From the NCBI GenBank assembly GCA_011009095.1, contig VTPC01000450.1, positions 268,151 to 332,150 of the forward strand: 64,000 bases of DNA, read 5' to 3'. The notes below the pieces were generated by a model. The model was not told where the DNA came from. It did no database searches and saw nothing but the letters and a program-made list of their open reading frames with translations. This DNA is from Ignelater luminosus (Eukaryota > Arthropoda > Insecta > Coleoptera > Elateridae). The number at the start of each line of letters is the position of its first letter. The stretch's first letter is position 1. A program made the translations under genes and the position numbers. Shown here piece by piece: positions 11,782 through 22,917 of this stretch.

Positions 11782-14447
11782 TTTTATAATATTAATACAG
11801 GTGTGTTGAGTTTAATTATAGTTATTGATAAAAATAATCAAGAAAGTGCAAGTATTTCCGTTTACAAAGAATTTATCAAATAAAAGATTAAAAATTTTCT
11901 TTGTTTAATTGTAATGAATTCTGCTGAGAAATATTTAGTGTATGATTTTTTGCAAACTCTGCCTGTGATATTACATAAATACTGGTACTTTCAGTTTCAG
12001 AAAGAGAACCAAGTTATTATGTCATATTCTCAAAGAGTATTAGGAACATTATTATTACCAATAATGTGTCATTATTATGAAGTGTTATTTCATTTAGAAA
12101 ACTTTTGTTTTGGGACATTGTAAATATTGTACATACATACCTACACCACTGCAAAATAACCATTTAACCACTAAGACTGTATTTATGATCTTTATTATAC
12201 ATATAATTATATTTTTTGTAGATATAAAAATAATTATTAATGATAAGATATAGAACTTTAAATAGATTAATTTTCATTAATATTGTTAATTATGTTTTTG
12301 CATAATGCTATTGTAATCGTATAAAATATTTATAGTTATAGAACCATGTGTTTGTTGCGGCAATTTTACAATAATGCTGACTGTAGATATTATGGCATGC
12401 ACATGATTATTTAATTATAAACATTTTAATATAATGTGATTGCTACAATTAGTTGAAATTAAAATGAATGTTGTTGGTTAACCATTAAGAACCGACAAGT
12501 TGAGTAATGTTGTATAGTATTTTTGAAATTGTAAATAATATTAACGATATGTATGAATTAAGTTATATAAGATTAAAAAACAAACATTATAAAATTTACT
12601 TTTTTTTATAACTTTTTTTTAAAATATTTTAATTTTTTAAAAATAATGCAGTGTTCGTTACATACCTGCCATTTATAAATGTAAATTTACCCAGTTGTGT
12701 TCAGATTTTATAATTAGTATTAAATATTAAAAAGATATATTATCATATTTGTTTTATCTCTTATAGTGTTCTTAAAAAAGTTATAAAATATAATGAAAAT
12801 ACATAGAAGCTTTTTTTTGGAGATGTATTATCCTTAATTACCTAGATCTTTGTTTCAAAATTAATAAACTGGAATCTTCTTAAGAAATTGATGAATTAAT
12901 TAAGGTATTTATAGGTACTACACCTATAGACACCATCTAACCTATTACATTTTTTTGTAGTTTGACAGAGAAATATTGCAATGCAAATAGAAATGAGTCA
13001 TAGTGATGAGCTAAACAGCATCTTAGCATGTGTGTACACAAAATCCTGTTTTTCTAACATTATTCTATCAAAAATTAAATGCATTTAAGTATAGGAGTCC
13101 ATGGTACTAAACACGTTTAGCATTAGACGCAGCATTTAATATAGCGAGTAAGGAGAAAGAATGTTTAATTGACAAGTCCTTGAAAAGTAATAAATATTTA
13201 ATTAGGAATTACACTATTTGCTAATTTTACCTCTTTGTTCTACTTGTACTTGCTTCAAGTACAGCTTGTAACTAGAACTAGATAGTGTACGAAAATGATG
13301 AGTGCTCAGGTAAAGCAAAAAGAGGAAACGAGTGGATGTTCCACACTTTCTGGTACACTTCCAATTTTGAAGGTGTAATTGAGTAAATAAATGTGACTTT
13401 TATTTGAATCCCTTCTTTAACAACATTGCAATTTATTTATTTTCTATTTCTGTTTTAAAATAAAACCAATTGGTGTAATAAACGTCTAGTAACTTTTGTC
13501 ATCATACTCTACTGTGAATATAAAAATGTATTTCGTAGAGCTATACTTAAATGTCAAATAAATTTTCAGACCACAATGTAAACTGAATGGATTACTATTA
13601 CTGAAAATTTCAAATTGCACACTGCAACAAATCTGTACTGCAAAAACCATGTACAAAACTTTGGGTTGTTTCAAAAGTATAGAAATACTGAACTAAATTC
13701 TGAATTTTTGGGTTTATTTACGTGTTGCTTACTGCTAATTCCAAGCCATTATTTAAAATTAATTTTTATTGTCAATTCTTTGTGCTTTCTTTTGATGTAG
13801 CTTAAGTGTATTTTATTTTAAAAGATTGTTATAAATTCAACAGCTTCTAATCTAACTACCTAATCTTAAACATATTTGGAAATTCTCTTAATCCACATAA
13901 AATTACATTGCTGCCATTTAAAATTACTTCAGATGCTGGAGTCACATTTAAATAAAATAAATACTGGGTGAAATCGAAATAATAGTTAAAAACATTTAAT
14001 GGGTAACTGCTGATGCCTAGAGATGTCAATTGATAACATTTTTAATTTAAACAGAGCCTTTTTTTTTTGAAGAAAGCAGTTGATTTCCATGTTTTGAGAA
14101 CGGTTGGATATATCACATGTTTTCAGAAAAATTGCTCACAATGACATCATACCATAATAAAGATTAAAAGTTGTTGAAGTTTGTTTTCACTTATTTAATC
14201 TTCATTTGAAGTTATCAAAATTCCAGTTCAATGTTTCGAGTACGAAACTATTTTTTCTAATTTCACACATTTGCATTAAAAACAGCTGAATAATTGTTAA
14301 TTTGAAGCAAATCTGCAGATTACCTTTGTCGCAATAACAAAAGAACATTGTCCAATTGAAAGACTTTCAAAAAGAGTCATAGAAGCATCAACATATAAAC
14401 ACTTGATTTGCTTGCATATTAGGATGATGATCTACGTTGTTTTAATG
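11782..14447. other. Intergenic DNA 3' of ph, no gene seen
   Basis: AT-rich sequence with only short random frames. It may hold the long 3' UTR of ph. I recognise no RNA gene and no transposon with two clear ends here. Confidence 0.4.
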
Positions 14448-14450
14448 TTA

Positions 14451-14999
14451 GGGCACGTTTATGTTGGAGCAACGATAACGCGAAATTTTTCTTTCATTGG
14501 GGTGTTTATATTGACGCTATCAGATCAGCGCTATAAAACTATTTGCATTGCAATTTTAACAATAGAAACGTTAAAAAGCATATAGTAAAAGACAATATAA
14601 GTGATTCAAGAGATGAGATATTTCTTTCTTCAATTGCAGTTCAGTGGTACTTTCTGAAAAATTGTCGTAAAAAATGCAGCGCATCCCATAAACACACAAT
14701 TTGGTGAATTTCATCACTTAAGAAAGTACTTACAAAAATTTGCTCGATATATGAGAATGAAACAAGAAACTTTTGATTATATTTTGTCCAAAATTGGTGA
14801 CAACTTGGATAAAGTCGGGAGCAATAGAGCGAAGAAATGCAAATAATTTCATATCCTCGCTTTTATCGCTGGTCGACCGGCGTTGTACTTATGCTTTCCT
14901 CAACATAAACAGTTCCATATGGAATAATGCTTACCTTTTCATTGCTTTGCTACTATCGTCGCTTTTATCTTTTATCGTAGCTTCAACATAAACGCACCC
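14451..14999. mobile_element. PIF/Harbinger-type MITE, copy 1 (549 bp, TSD TTA)
   Basis: The ends are GGGCACGTTTATGTTGGAGC and GCTTCAACATAAACGCACCC, inverted. They are flanked by TTA at 14448-14450 and 15000-15002, the 3-bp TWA duplication expected of PIF/Harbinger insertions. Inside is a decayed + strand coding stretch readable as HARBI1-like N-terminal sequence (LRKYLQKFARYMRMKQETFDYIL-like, in broken frames). A second copy lies at 16102-16678. Confidence 0.8.
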
Positions 15000-15002
15000 T
15001 TA

Positions 15003-16098
15003 TATGCACTTGTGATTCCATTTCATATAAAGAAATTGGGAATTGATTGTATCAATTTATCCAATCAATTACAAAATTTTATTTCATATTTCGTATAAAC
15101 TACCACTACAACAGAACAGACAACAATAAATTATAAAAATTGCACGTTTTGTTTTTGTCTTGGTATCACATTTGAGAGAGATCTGTTAATTTATTACCCT
15201 TGACCTTCCTCAATTATGAAATACTCACACAGAGCATGGGAGACTCTTTAAGATTAAAAAACTAAAGTGAACTGCCTTGAATTAAATTTCTAACATTGTA
15301 ATGGTCTTTCTTTTCTGTTTATACAGGTGGACCACACGTGCAACGTTAACATCAACAAAACCATCTCCGTTTAACGCGGATAATGGCATACACATGATTA
15401 ATTATCATTTCTTTTTCTTATTACTTTGTTTTAACCAGATACATTTTGTATTCTAGAAATTCTCAAATAGTTTTTTGGCATTTCAAAAGGGGTGTGTTTC
15501 TAGGAAATGAAGGGAAGATTTAAAAACAAATGTTTTTCTTGATATACTGCCACCAAATGGTGGTTAAATTTTTCTCTATTTGTTTCACCCTGTATTTTGA
15601 AAACACGCACTCACTTTTTTTTGTATTTGGAATGGAATTTACACAAGTAATGACAGACATTGCCTTACTTATGTGTCAAAATCAACTGTTCTTAAAGCAT
15701 CCAAAAATTAATTTGAAGCGCCCATTTGTACACTAGTTGTAGATAGGTACACTCTTTTGGCAGTGACATAAATCATCAGGAAAAAAGATTTACGTTCTTT
15801 TTTTACTTCTACTTAGTGACTCCAAATATTTAATTTGCGTTAAATGTTAAATTTAGAATAAAAAGATATTGTACCCAATCTTAACATGTTAAAGTTTCTA
15901 ATGAACAAAAAGAGATCAAAGAGAAATATTGTTGATACTGCAAGGAATCATAAATGTTTGATGTCACTATGTCAGACAGTTAGTGATATGAATTACCTTA
16001 ATTTGCCAATACTATAAGTCCAAAATTACTAATTTTACAGGAGAGCAAAAAAATTACCTATTGCTTGAAAATTTCTACCTAAAAGATGTTTCTCTATA
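15003..16098. other. Spacer between the two Harbinger-type MITEs
   Basis: AT-rich, with no gene, RNA or paired transposon ends that I can recognise. Confidence 0.4.
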
Positions 16099-16101
16099 TA
16101 A

Positions 16102-16678
16102 GGGTATGTTTATGTTGGAGCTACAATAAAGGCAATAGAAGCTATGATAAAAGCAACGCGAAATTTTCTTTTATTGTGGTGTTTATATTGACGCTATCAG
16201 ATCAGCGCTATAAAACTATTCACATTGCAATTTTAACAATATAAATGTTAAAAAGCATGTAGTAAAAGGCAATATAAGTGATTCAGAAGATGAGATATTT
16301 CTTTCTTCAAATGCAGTTCAGTGGTACTTTCTGAAAAATCATTGTAAAAAACATCAATATGCAGCGCATCCCATAAACACATGATTTGGTGAGCTTCATC
16401 ATCCCTACAATGACTTAAGAAAGTACCTACAAAATTTGCTCGATATATGAGAGTGAAACAAGAAACTTTTGATTATATTTTGTCCAAGATTGGTGACAAC
16501 TTTGATAAAGTATGGAGCAATAGAGTGAAGAAATGCAAATAATTTCATATCCTCGCTTTTATCGCTGGTCGACGCGAGTACTGCACTTATGCTTCCCTGA
16601 ACATAAACAGTACCATATGAAAGTAATACTTACCTTTTGTTGCTTTGCTACTATCATCGCTCCAACATAAACGTACCC
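16102..16678. mobile_element. PIF/Harbinger-type MITE, copy 2 (577 bp, TSD TAA)
   Basis: The ends are GGGTATGTTTATGTTGGAGC and GCTCCAACATAAACGTACCC, perfect or near-perfect inverted repeats. They are flanked by TAA at 16099-16101 and 16679-16681. It is colinear with copy 1 over its whole length, in the same orientation, and keeps a few short segments copy 1 lacks (for example after GTTGGAGC). The peptide EDEIFLSSNAVQWYFLKN is readable near 16290-16345, a trace of the parent transposase gene. Confidence 0.85.
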
Positions 16679-16742
16679 TAAAACATATTTTTAATTGTGT
16701 TGAATGACTTTTAACGAAGATTTTAGTAAAACACTTATTCTT

Positions 16743-17424
16743 TTAAATTCTCAGGGACTTACGACAACTTCCATTATGAATAATGGAAATAAAATAGAGT
16801 TTGGAAGACTTGACCTGACAATAATGTGACTTGACTTTGAGCAGATCTTTAAAGAACTCTTTTAGAAGGTCTTTGTGGCTCTTTTCAATTTTCTGATCAC
16901 GATTTATTTCAATTTCGTCTTTTTCAGATTCCTGTTTTCCACAAGTATCACCTTTCCAATCTATAACAGTTCTTTCTTTTAATCCAGGGGTATTTAAGAA
17001 CATTTTCTTTACACATGAGGATCTTTTCTTCATTTGACTCTATCATGGTATCTCATAATTCCATACTCCATTACATTCTCATTTTTTATAAGATTCTTCT
17101 TCTTTTTCTTGTTTTCTTTTATTTATTTCTGTTTGCCTCTTTTTTTCTTCTATATCCTTAATGACTTCGCCTGGTTCACTGCATATTCTATTCTCTCCTA
17201 TACATAGTTAGAATCATCAGGATCTGTTTCCGAATGTTTCTCTTACTTTTTTCTTCTTTTTTTCTCATACAGTTATTTTCATTAATGTCTTCATTCTCTA
17301 ATGTTACTTCTTCATTTTGGGTTTTTTCCTGGTTCAAACCTTCTTTGTTGTTTATTATAGCTAAAGTACTAATTTCTTCAGGTACAATAAATGTGTTTTC
17401 CATATTATCATTAATCATTTTCAT
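16743..17424 (-). pseudogene. Decayed coding remnant, family not identified
   Basis: Two open stretches on the - strand (17424-17188 and 17033-16743) are joined by A-rich sequence coding for a Lys/Glu-rich run in shifting frames. The upstream part is acidic and Glu/Asn-rich. The downstream part has a Cys-containing motif, SCVKKMFLNTPGLKERTV, of a kind seen in insect repeat-associated proteins of unknown function. I see no upstream promoter or splice structure. It reads as a relic of a repeated gene, not a working one. Confidence 0.35.
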
Positions 17425-17449
17425 CTACATCTGGTGTAGGAACATTTAA

Positions 17450-18207
17450 ATATTTTTATCAAAGTTATGTAAAATACTCTTACCGCAATGTGCTAAAACG
17501 GTTTTGGTTTTAGAATTCTACATAATTTGAAAGTTAAATAAAGCATAATTGGGAAGATACATCTCAACATGCCGGTTTTTATGGCTATTGAAAGACTTAT
17601 GCTTATTTCTTATTTAAACTAAAACGCATATTTGTACAATAGATTTATGGTTTGCTCATAAGATGGTGTCAAAACTTCATTTCTATTAATATATGGACTT
17701 TCGACTATTGCAAGTTAGGGTAATGATATAACTTATTGCAGTATCAACAATAATGTATATTGTTAATTCAATGATTTTACACATTTGCAGGCATGTGCAC
17801 CCAAATGCAATGCACTCACTACATGAAATAAATTTTATTTTCATTTTAACATTTAAAGGTGGCAGCGAGTAACAGCATCAAGATCATCAGTCAACTGCCC
17901 TTCTATCACCAAGTCTGTGAATGGAAGCAAGAGTATTTATAACAGATTGCAAGAATTAATTAAATTTAATGTAATAGATTACAACAGTAAAATAACATGT
18001 GACTTTATAAGTTAAACTTTATTATAAACTTACAACATTTATAGAGCTAATCATAAATCATTAATAATAATAATAATAATATGAACATTTGTGTATGTTT
18101 TGAACATTATTTTAAAAAACACCAAAATCTTTAAAAACAAAATGTAAAATTTCAAAATACATAGAAATATGTATAGTATAGCATAGAAAAGTTCATTATT
18201 AAAAGAT
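17450..18207. other. Intergenic DNA between remnant and AAMP 3' end
   Basis: No gene is visible. A short (AAT)n microsatellite lies at 18062-18081. The AATAAA signal for the - strand AAMP gene reads from TTTATT at 18208-18213. Confidence 0.4.
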
Positions 18208-18213
18208 TTTTAT
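18208..18213 (-). terminator. Polyadenylation signal of AAMP
   Basis: TTTATT on the + strand is AATAAA on the gene strand, 25 bases past the stop codon. The stop codon itself lies in another AATAAA (GAATAAATT). Confidence 0.45.
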
Positions 18214-18237
18214 TAAAAGTAGGTACTAAAATGAAAT

Positions 18238-19398
18238 TTATTCAGTCTTAACAGAGAATAACTTGGCAGTTCCATCATCAGAAGTGCTAAGAACAGTAGA
18301 GCCATCCTTTGATACATATAAACTTAAAATAACAGCTTGGTGTCCTGTTAAAACTTCAATTAAGGTTCCTGATTTTGCATCACAGACATATATACAACCA
18401 TCATCAGCTCCAGCAAATAATCTTTCATGTGGTCCCCATTTTAGAATTGTGACTGATGTTTCCAATGAAGCTTCATGTCGTATATTGTTCTTTTTAAGAT
18501 CCCATATGCATAATTTTCCTGTTAGAGAACCTGTAGCTACTAGTCCACACTCATTATTAATAGCTGCAACCTCAATATTTTCTTCATTTGCTGTTAACAT
18601 AGAACCAGTCTGTCGTCCATCAACCACCTTATACACATTTGCAGTTGGTGCTACTACAAATAAATTTGTGTCATTAGTTATTTCTAAAGATGTTATTCCA
18701 TGATTTTGTTCATTCTCTTTAACTGGTATATTTTCTGTTAATTGCCATAAAACAGACATTGTCTTTATATCCCACAATCGTATTTTTCCATCTCCATATC
18801 CAGCAAGTAGACGTTTACCATCTGATAAAACATTACCACATGTAGATGGTGGACCGTGTGATGGAAGAATTTTACAATTTCCATCTGGTATTTGCCAAAC
18901 ATAAACATCACCAGACCGAGTACCAGCAAAAAGAACATTTGCTAGATGATGCCACACTAACCAATCCATGTCATCAACTTCGAAACACCAGCACAATTTT
19001 TTGTCTTTCAGGCTCCACACTTGTATCAAGCCAGACATATCTCCAGTTGCTACATATTGTTCATCAAAACTGAATCCAACGTGCGTTACTGAGTCTTTAT
19101 GGCCGGTGCATTCTAATAATATATCGCCTGTTTCTGTAGACCATACATAGGCCATATCATCTTCACCACCTGTTGCAGCTAGTAATCCATTCTTATTTAA
19201 TATTCCAATGAATACTGGTCGTGCATGTTTCGAAAATGTTAATTTGGATAAATCAACAACTTCCCTTTCGAAGGGTTCGTCTTCATTTTCTTCGTGAATT
19301 TGATCCTCAGTGTCATCATCAATTTCAAAGTCATCTACATAAACTACTTCTACATCTTCTGCTAAATCATCATATACCTCACCATTATCTTCATCCAT
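18238..19398 (-). CDS. AAMP: Angio-associated migratory cell protein (AAMP/Sqt1-type WD40 protein)
   Basis: A single coding exon of 386 codons, a little shorter than the human protein (about 430). Residues 1-47 are very acidic (Asp/Glu runs), as in the family. From about residue 55 to the C terminus is a WD40 propeller. Recognisable blades include GLLAATGGEDDMAYVWSTET, TGHKDSVTHVGFSFDEQYVA, DGKIRLWDIKTM, ATGSLTGKLCIWDLKKN and GHQAVILSLYVSKDGSTVLS. AAMP is cytosolic; its yeast relative Sqt1 is the chaperone of ribosomal protein uL16, and a similar role is a reasonable inference. It lies 253 bases downstream of the DNAJB13 stop on the same strand, so the two may share read-through or a short promoter. 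No intron in the coding part. Confidence 0.93.
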   Translation of the reverse strand: MDEDNGEVYDDLAEDVEVVYVDDFEIDDDTEDQIHEENEDEPFEREVVDLSKLTFSKHARPVFIGILNKNGLLAATGGEDDMAYVWSTETGDILLECTGHKDSVTHVGFSFDEQYVATGDMSGLIQVWSLKDKKLCWCFEVDDMDWLVWHHLANVLFAGTRSGDVYVWQIPDGNCKILPSHGPPSTCGNVLSDGKRLLAGYGDGKIRLWDIKTMSVLWQLTENIPVKENEQNHGITSLEITNDTNLFVVAPTANVYKVVDGRQTGSMLTANEENIEVAAINNECGLVATGSLTGKLCIWDLKKNNIRHEASLETSVTILKWGPHERLFAGADDGCIYVCDAKSGTLIEVLTGHQAVILSLYVSKDGSTVLSTSDDGTAKLFSVKTE

Positions 19399-19651
19399 AT
19401 CTCAATTTTATTTATTCTTAAGATTGTTAAAACTATTTTAATATCAACTATTTGAACAAAATTAAAACTGACACCCAAAGTCACACGCTTAAAACTAACC
19501 TCAAAAGTTGTTTTTACTAGGGCAATGACGACTTTTAACGTTGGTTGCAATGAAATCAATACACAATAAGCGGCAAATTTTAAAATTCTTAAATTTTAAA
19601 TATTTAAAATACGAACAATAAAATACATACACAAAATATACATTATATAAT
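19399..19651. promoter_or_regulatory. Short spacer holding the AAMP promoter/5' UTR
   Basis: Only 253 bases separate the AAMP start codon from the DNAJB13 stop. The AAMP promoter, if separate, must lie here or in the 3' part of DNAJB13. No TATA box is evident. Confidence 0.35.
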
Positions 19652-21469
19652 TTACAATGGTGGTAACTGTTCATCAGGATCTACTCGTAAGATTTTATCT
19701 GCCAACACCATCTTATTTACCATTTCGTGATGCATTCCACCACCAATTTTTGCTAAATAGAACGCTTTATGAAATAATTCCTTACTTGGTTTCGGTAAAT
19801 ATTTTGGAAACTGAATATTAAATCTTATTATTAAATTTCCTTTTTCTCCTGGCTTGTCAATTATTGGAATTCCTTCATTTTCCACTACCTTTTCATAACC
19901 AGGGCTTCAATAAGAAAAATTAAAGTGCGTATTAAAACCTTTCTACACGTAATTATCCTTTGTGTAACTTACCACACAATATCGGTAATTGGTATCCTCA
20001 CAATTCTATGGTCTATTGTATTTACAGTTATTGTTGTTCCTAATAACGCATCTTGCAATGTTATTTCTGCACACATAATTAAATTATCTCCTTCTCTAGT
20101 AAAGCATTCGTGTGGTTTATCTTCCGTTACAAAGATTACATCGGCTAAAATAAAATAAATTTTAAACCCATCTAACTCTGTTGAGATTTTAGCTTGTTAT
20201 TTAATTTATTTCTTTTCCTGTTCACATAATTATGCTCATCTCTTTAAATAGGCAATTCTTAATTATTAGGAAAACCGGCCAAAAAGTATATCTACTTTCT
20301 TTTTTGCCTTTTTCTCACAAAGTGTTAATTAAATGTTATCGAAAAATTGACACAGGACGAATTCCTGATGACAAGCGTTTTTTTCAAATAGTTTTAGTTA
20401 CGGAGTTATCTCTCTTTAGAGTTGCGTGCAGACACGTTAACTTCAGCTGCGTCTTTTCGTCGTTATTTGTCAAAATATCAATAATTCTTATTAAGGAAAA
20501 TTATAGAGAATTGGCTTTTGGATGTTCTGAACTTACTTCCTGTAAATACATGTTGTATTCCATAAACGAGATATGCAACAGTAAAAGAAAAGAAACTTTC
20601 AATTCAACGTGACTCAACTACAGAGAACACCCTGTATAATCAGAAGTAGTTGTAAAATAGATAGAAAGCTTGGTCACAGATTACAAGATGCAAAAGTAAG
20701 CGTTTCCCGCTGAGACAATTGTTTCTTTACTTACCTGGTATTTGAGTAGGGTTTTGATCTCCCTCTTCGGGAAAGATAATTTCTGTATTAGGTTTAATTC
20801 CAGGTTTAATGGGAATACTTAAAATCTTCTCTCTTATTTCAGTTCGAGTTTGTTCTTCTCCTACAAATTGAAGACGATGTATCTTCATCTTTTTAACCCC
20901 ACCAAAGAATATTTCATGCAGTGTTAAACATAGTGGATGATATATTGGAGGTTGTTTCTTTTTAATTCCCCTTCCTTCTGGCAATTCATATAAAGGTGGT
21001 GGATCATGTAAACGATATAATAGATCAGCATAAGGAGATGTTGTACCAAAGAATTCTCTAAAAAACAATGAATATAAGGACTTATGTATATAAGTTCGTT
21101 TTTATGTTTAGATACTTGTACGTGCGCATAGGATCTCCATGAAAATGATATGGTTGGATGTAGCCTTTTGGCCCAGGAATGCCACGTTTTAAACCTTCTT
21201 CTCCATATTGGTCAAAAACAGCTCTTCGCAACGGATCGCCTAACACATCATAGGCTTCGGCTATTAAAGCGAATACCTTTTTTGAACTATCATCCTCTAA
21301 TCGTTCAGGATTAAATTCGAGAGCTAAGTTGCGATACCTTGAACGAAAGAGAGCAAGTTAATTTATTAAATAGGTGTTCCTTAGGTCAGACAATTATTTA
21401 CGCTTTACGTATTTCTAATTCACTGCTGTTTCTCTGAATTGACAAAATCCCATAATAATCTACACCCAT
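19652..21469 (-). CDS. DNAJB13: DnaJ homolog subfamily B member 13 (axonemal J-protein), 5 exons
   Basis: Exons on the - strand: 21469-21402, 21337-21116, 21057-20735, 20144-19973, 19904-19652. All phases agree; 345 residues against about 316 in human. The N-terminal J domain begins MGVDYYGILSIQRN and continues AYRNLALEFNPE and FALIAEAYDVLGD. A short Gly-containing linker follows (GIPGPKGYIQPYHFHGDP). The DnaJ C-terminal substrate-binding domain contains CLTLHEIFFGGVKKMKIHR, KPGIKPNTEIIFPEEGDQ and GEKGNLIIRFNIQFPKYLP. The HPD motif that activates Hsp70 is replaced (NPE at the aligned place); human DNAJB13 also departs from HPD, so this supports orthology. Members act in radial spokes of cilia and sperm tails. 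There is a Lys/Asp-containing tail beyond the usual C terminus. Transcription is from the 21.5 kb region shared with the small gene. Confidence 0.93.
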
Positions 21470-21922
21470 TTTCTTTGACTGTAATACTGATTTTTGACGG
21501 AAATTTTACATGTCGGGACTGATTACCCAGCCTTCTAGTAACAGAAATGGAAAATTTAAGGCATTTTTATTTATTATATAATTGCTGCTTGCTCCTGAAC
21601 ACAAGGAATGGGATGATGACGATGGCGGTTGTGCTGACGTCATAGATGACTGGTGTAGGCAGTTTGGGCGATAGTGGACGTGGATGGTACCAAAGATGGT
21701 TAGTTAATGATGTGGTTTAGATGGGGCGCGGAGTGATGCTAATATTGCTGTCTATGGATGGTGAGAAAACGACGCTTCTCAAAACCACGGACGGCTGGAT
21801 GATTCACGGCCGACACAATGGTAACATTTGCGGCCCCCGACCTTACTAGCCTCCTCTCTCCCTAATGAAAAGTTCCGATTGCAGAAACAGAGGAAAGTAG
21901 ACTAGTCTATCTTCATAAGACC
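21470..21922. promoter_or_regulatory. Putative bidirectional promoter, DNAJB13 / small gene
   Basis: The 453 bases between the DNAJB13 start codon and the start of the predicted small gene are clearly richer in G+C than the surroundings from about 21590 on. They contain a palindromic cAMP-response-type site, TGACGTCA, at 21635-21642. An upstream ATG near 21622 opens a frame of only a few codons. The arrangement fits a head-to-head promoter; this is inference from position and composition. Confidence 0.4.
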
Positions 21923-22876
21923 ATGGTGATTGGCTCCACCGTAGCGTGTTTTATCCCCTGTTTGGGAGCGTATTGCTTAAGAGCTCGAAGAATTTCTTTT
22001 CAGTTAAAAAACGAAAACTTTGCAGAAGGTGATGATACGGATGGAATTAAAAGTAGGTAATTACTTTTTCCATATTTATCTACGTCACCCGCTGAAATAA
22101 ACAAACTATAGTTTATCTCATTTCTATAATTCCTGTTAAATTTTTGTTGTGTTGGTAATAAAACCTTCTAAACACTAGAATTTTTCATTGAGAAATGTTG
22201 ACAATATTGTTATTTGTTTTTATTTAAAATCAGAGATTAGATTGTCATTCAGAAAAGGTAAGTGTTTGCATTTTGTAGAGTTACCTTTTGTTGTTTGTTT
22301 ATTATTTGGAATAAAAATTTATTTTTTGTGTTTATTACTTCAATATTAATAGTAATCAAACTGATTTGCACATAAAAACGAATTTACTGATTTTAATCCT
22401 ATTTTGACATATGACATTCGTTTGACAGGAGATTTTCTAGTGAGAAATCTGTAACTAGAAATAGTGACGCCAACATAAATAAGTTTGGGGTATAACAGTG
22501 CATGCAACTAAAACCCTAAACATTTGAAATGAATTGGAATTATAGAAATGAGATAAGGTTATACTTGAATGATCTCGCTTGCGTGTACCTAGTTGCTTAA
22601 AATTGTGGCTCCTCGGGTTAGATGCTGCTAAAGGTTGTGTCTGTGTTGTAGTTACAGAAGTAAACGTGTTGTGTAGTCGGCTCGAGCACATTGCTTGCTA
22701 CACACGTACATATTAAGCTTTTATTTGGTTTTGCTATTTGTAAGGCGCTTGTATATGAATAAAACACATGACCAGCACGTTACAGTCAACGTTCTACTAG
22801 TTTGTTTATTTCAGTGACACCACTATGTGGAAAACGATACAACATCCTTGCGTCCGATGGTAAAAAGGACGGGTAA
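21923..22876 (+). CDS. Predicted small three-exon gene, 71 residues, family not recognised
   Basis: Proposed coding exons are 21923-22052, 22234-22257 (24-nt micro-exon) and 22815-22876 (stop TAA). The start has a strong context, AAGACCATGG. The micro-exon is bounded by TTTAAAATCAG and GTAAGTG. The last exon follows TTTGTTTATTTCAG. The frame stays open across both junctions (phases 1 and 1) and an AATAAA follows 35 bases after the stop. The product has a hydrophobic, Cys-containing N-terminal stretch (residues about 2-19, VIGSTVACFIPCLGAYCL), then the basic RARR, then an acidic patch (EGDDTD) and a Lys-rich tail, which suggests a small membrane-anchored protein. The first donor (GTAGGT) is the weakest element; the alternative GTAATT donor four bases on runs into a stop. 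I do not recognise the family. Chance is not excluded. Confidence 0.45.
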
Positions 22877-22911
22877 CGAGCTGTCTTATAAGTGCAAGTT
22901 TTACTAATTTT

Positions 22912-22917
22912 AATAAA
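22912..22917 (+). terminator. Polyadenylation signal of the predicted small gene
   Basis: AATAAA followed at once by GTGTTTT, a GT-rich downstream context. It lies 35 bases past the proposed stop. Confidence 0.45.

Noticed and set aside
18263-19421. Several + strand frames opposite AAMP
   Set aside because: Shadows of the WD40 coding sequence; no similarity to known proteins and poor starts.
20232-20612. 126-codon + strand frame inside DNAJB13 intron 4
   Set aside because: No family recognised, no splice or promoter signal; it ends beside an ACACCCTGTATA transposon-like end and is probably repeat DNA.
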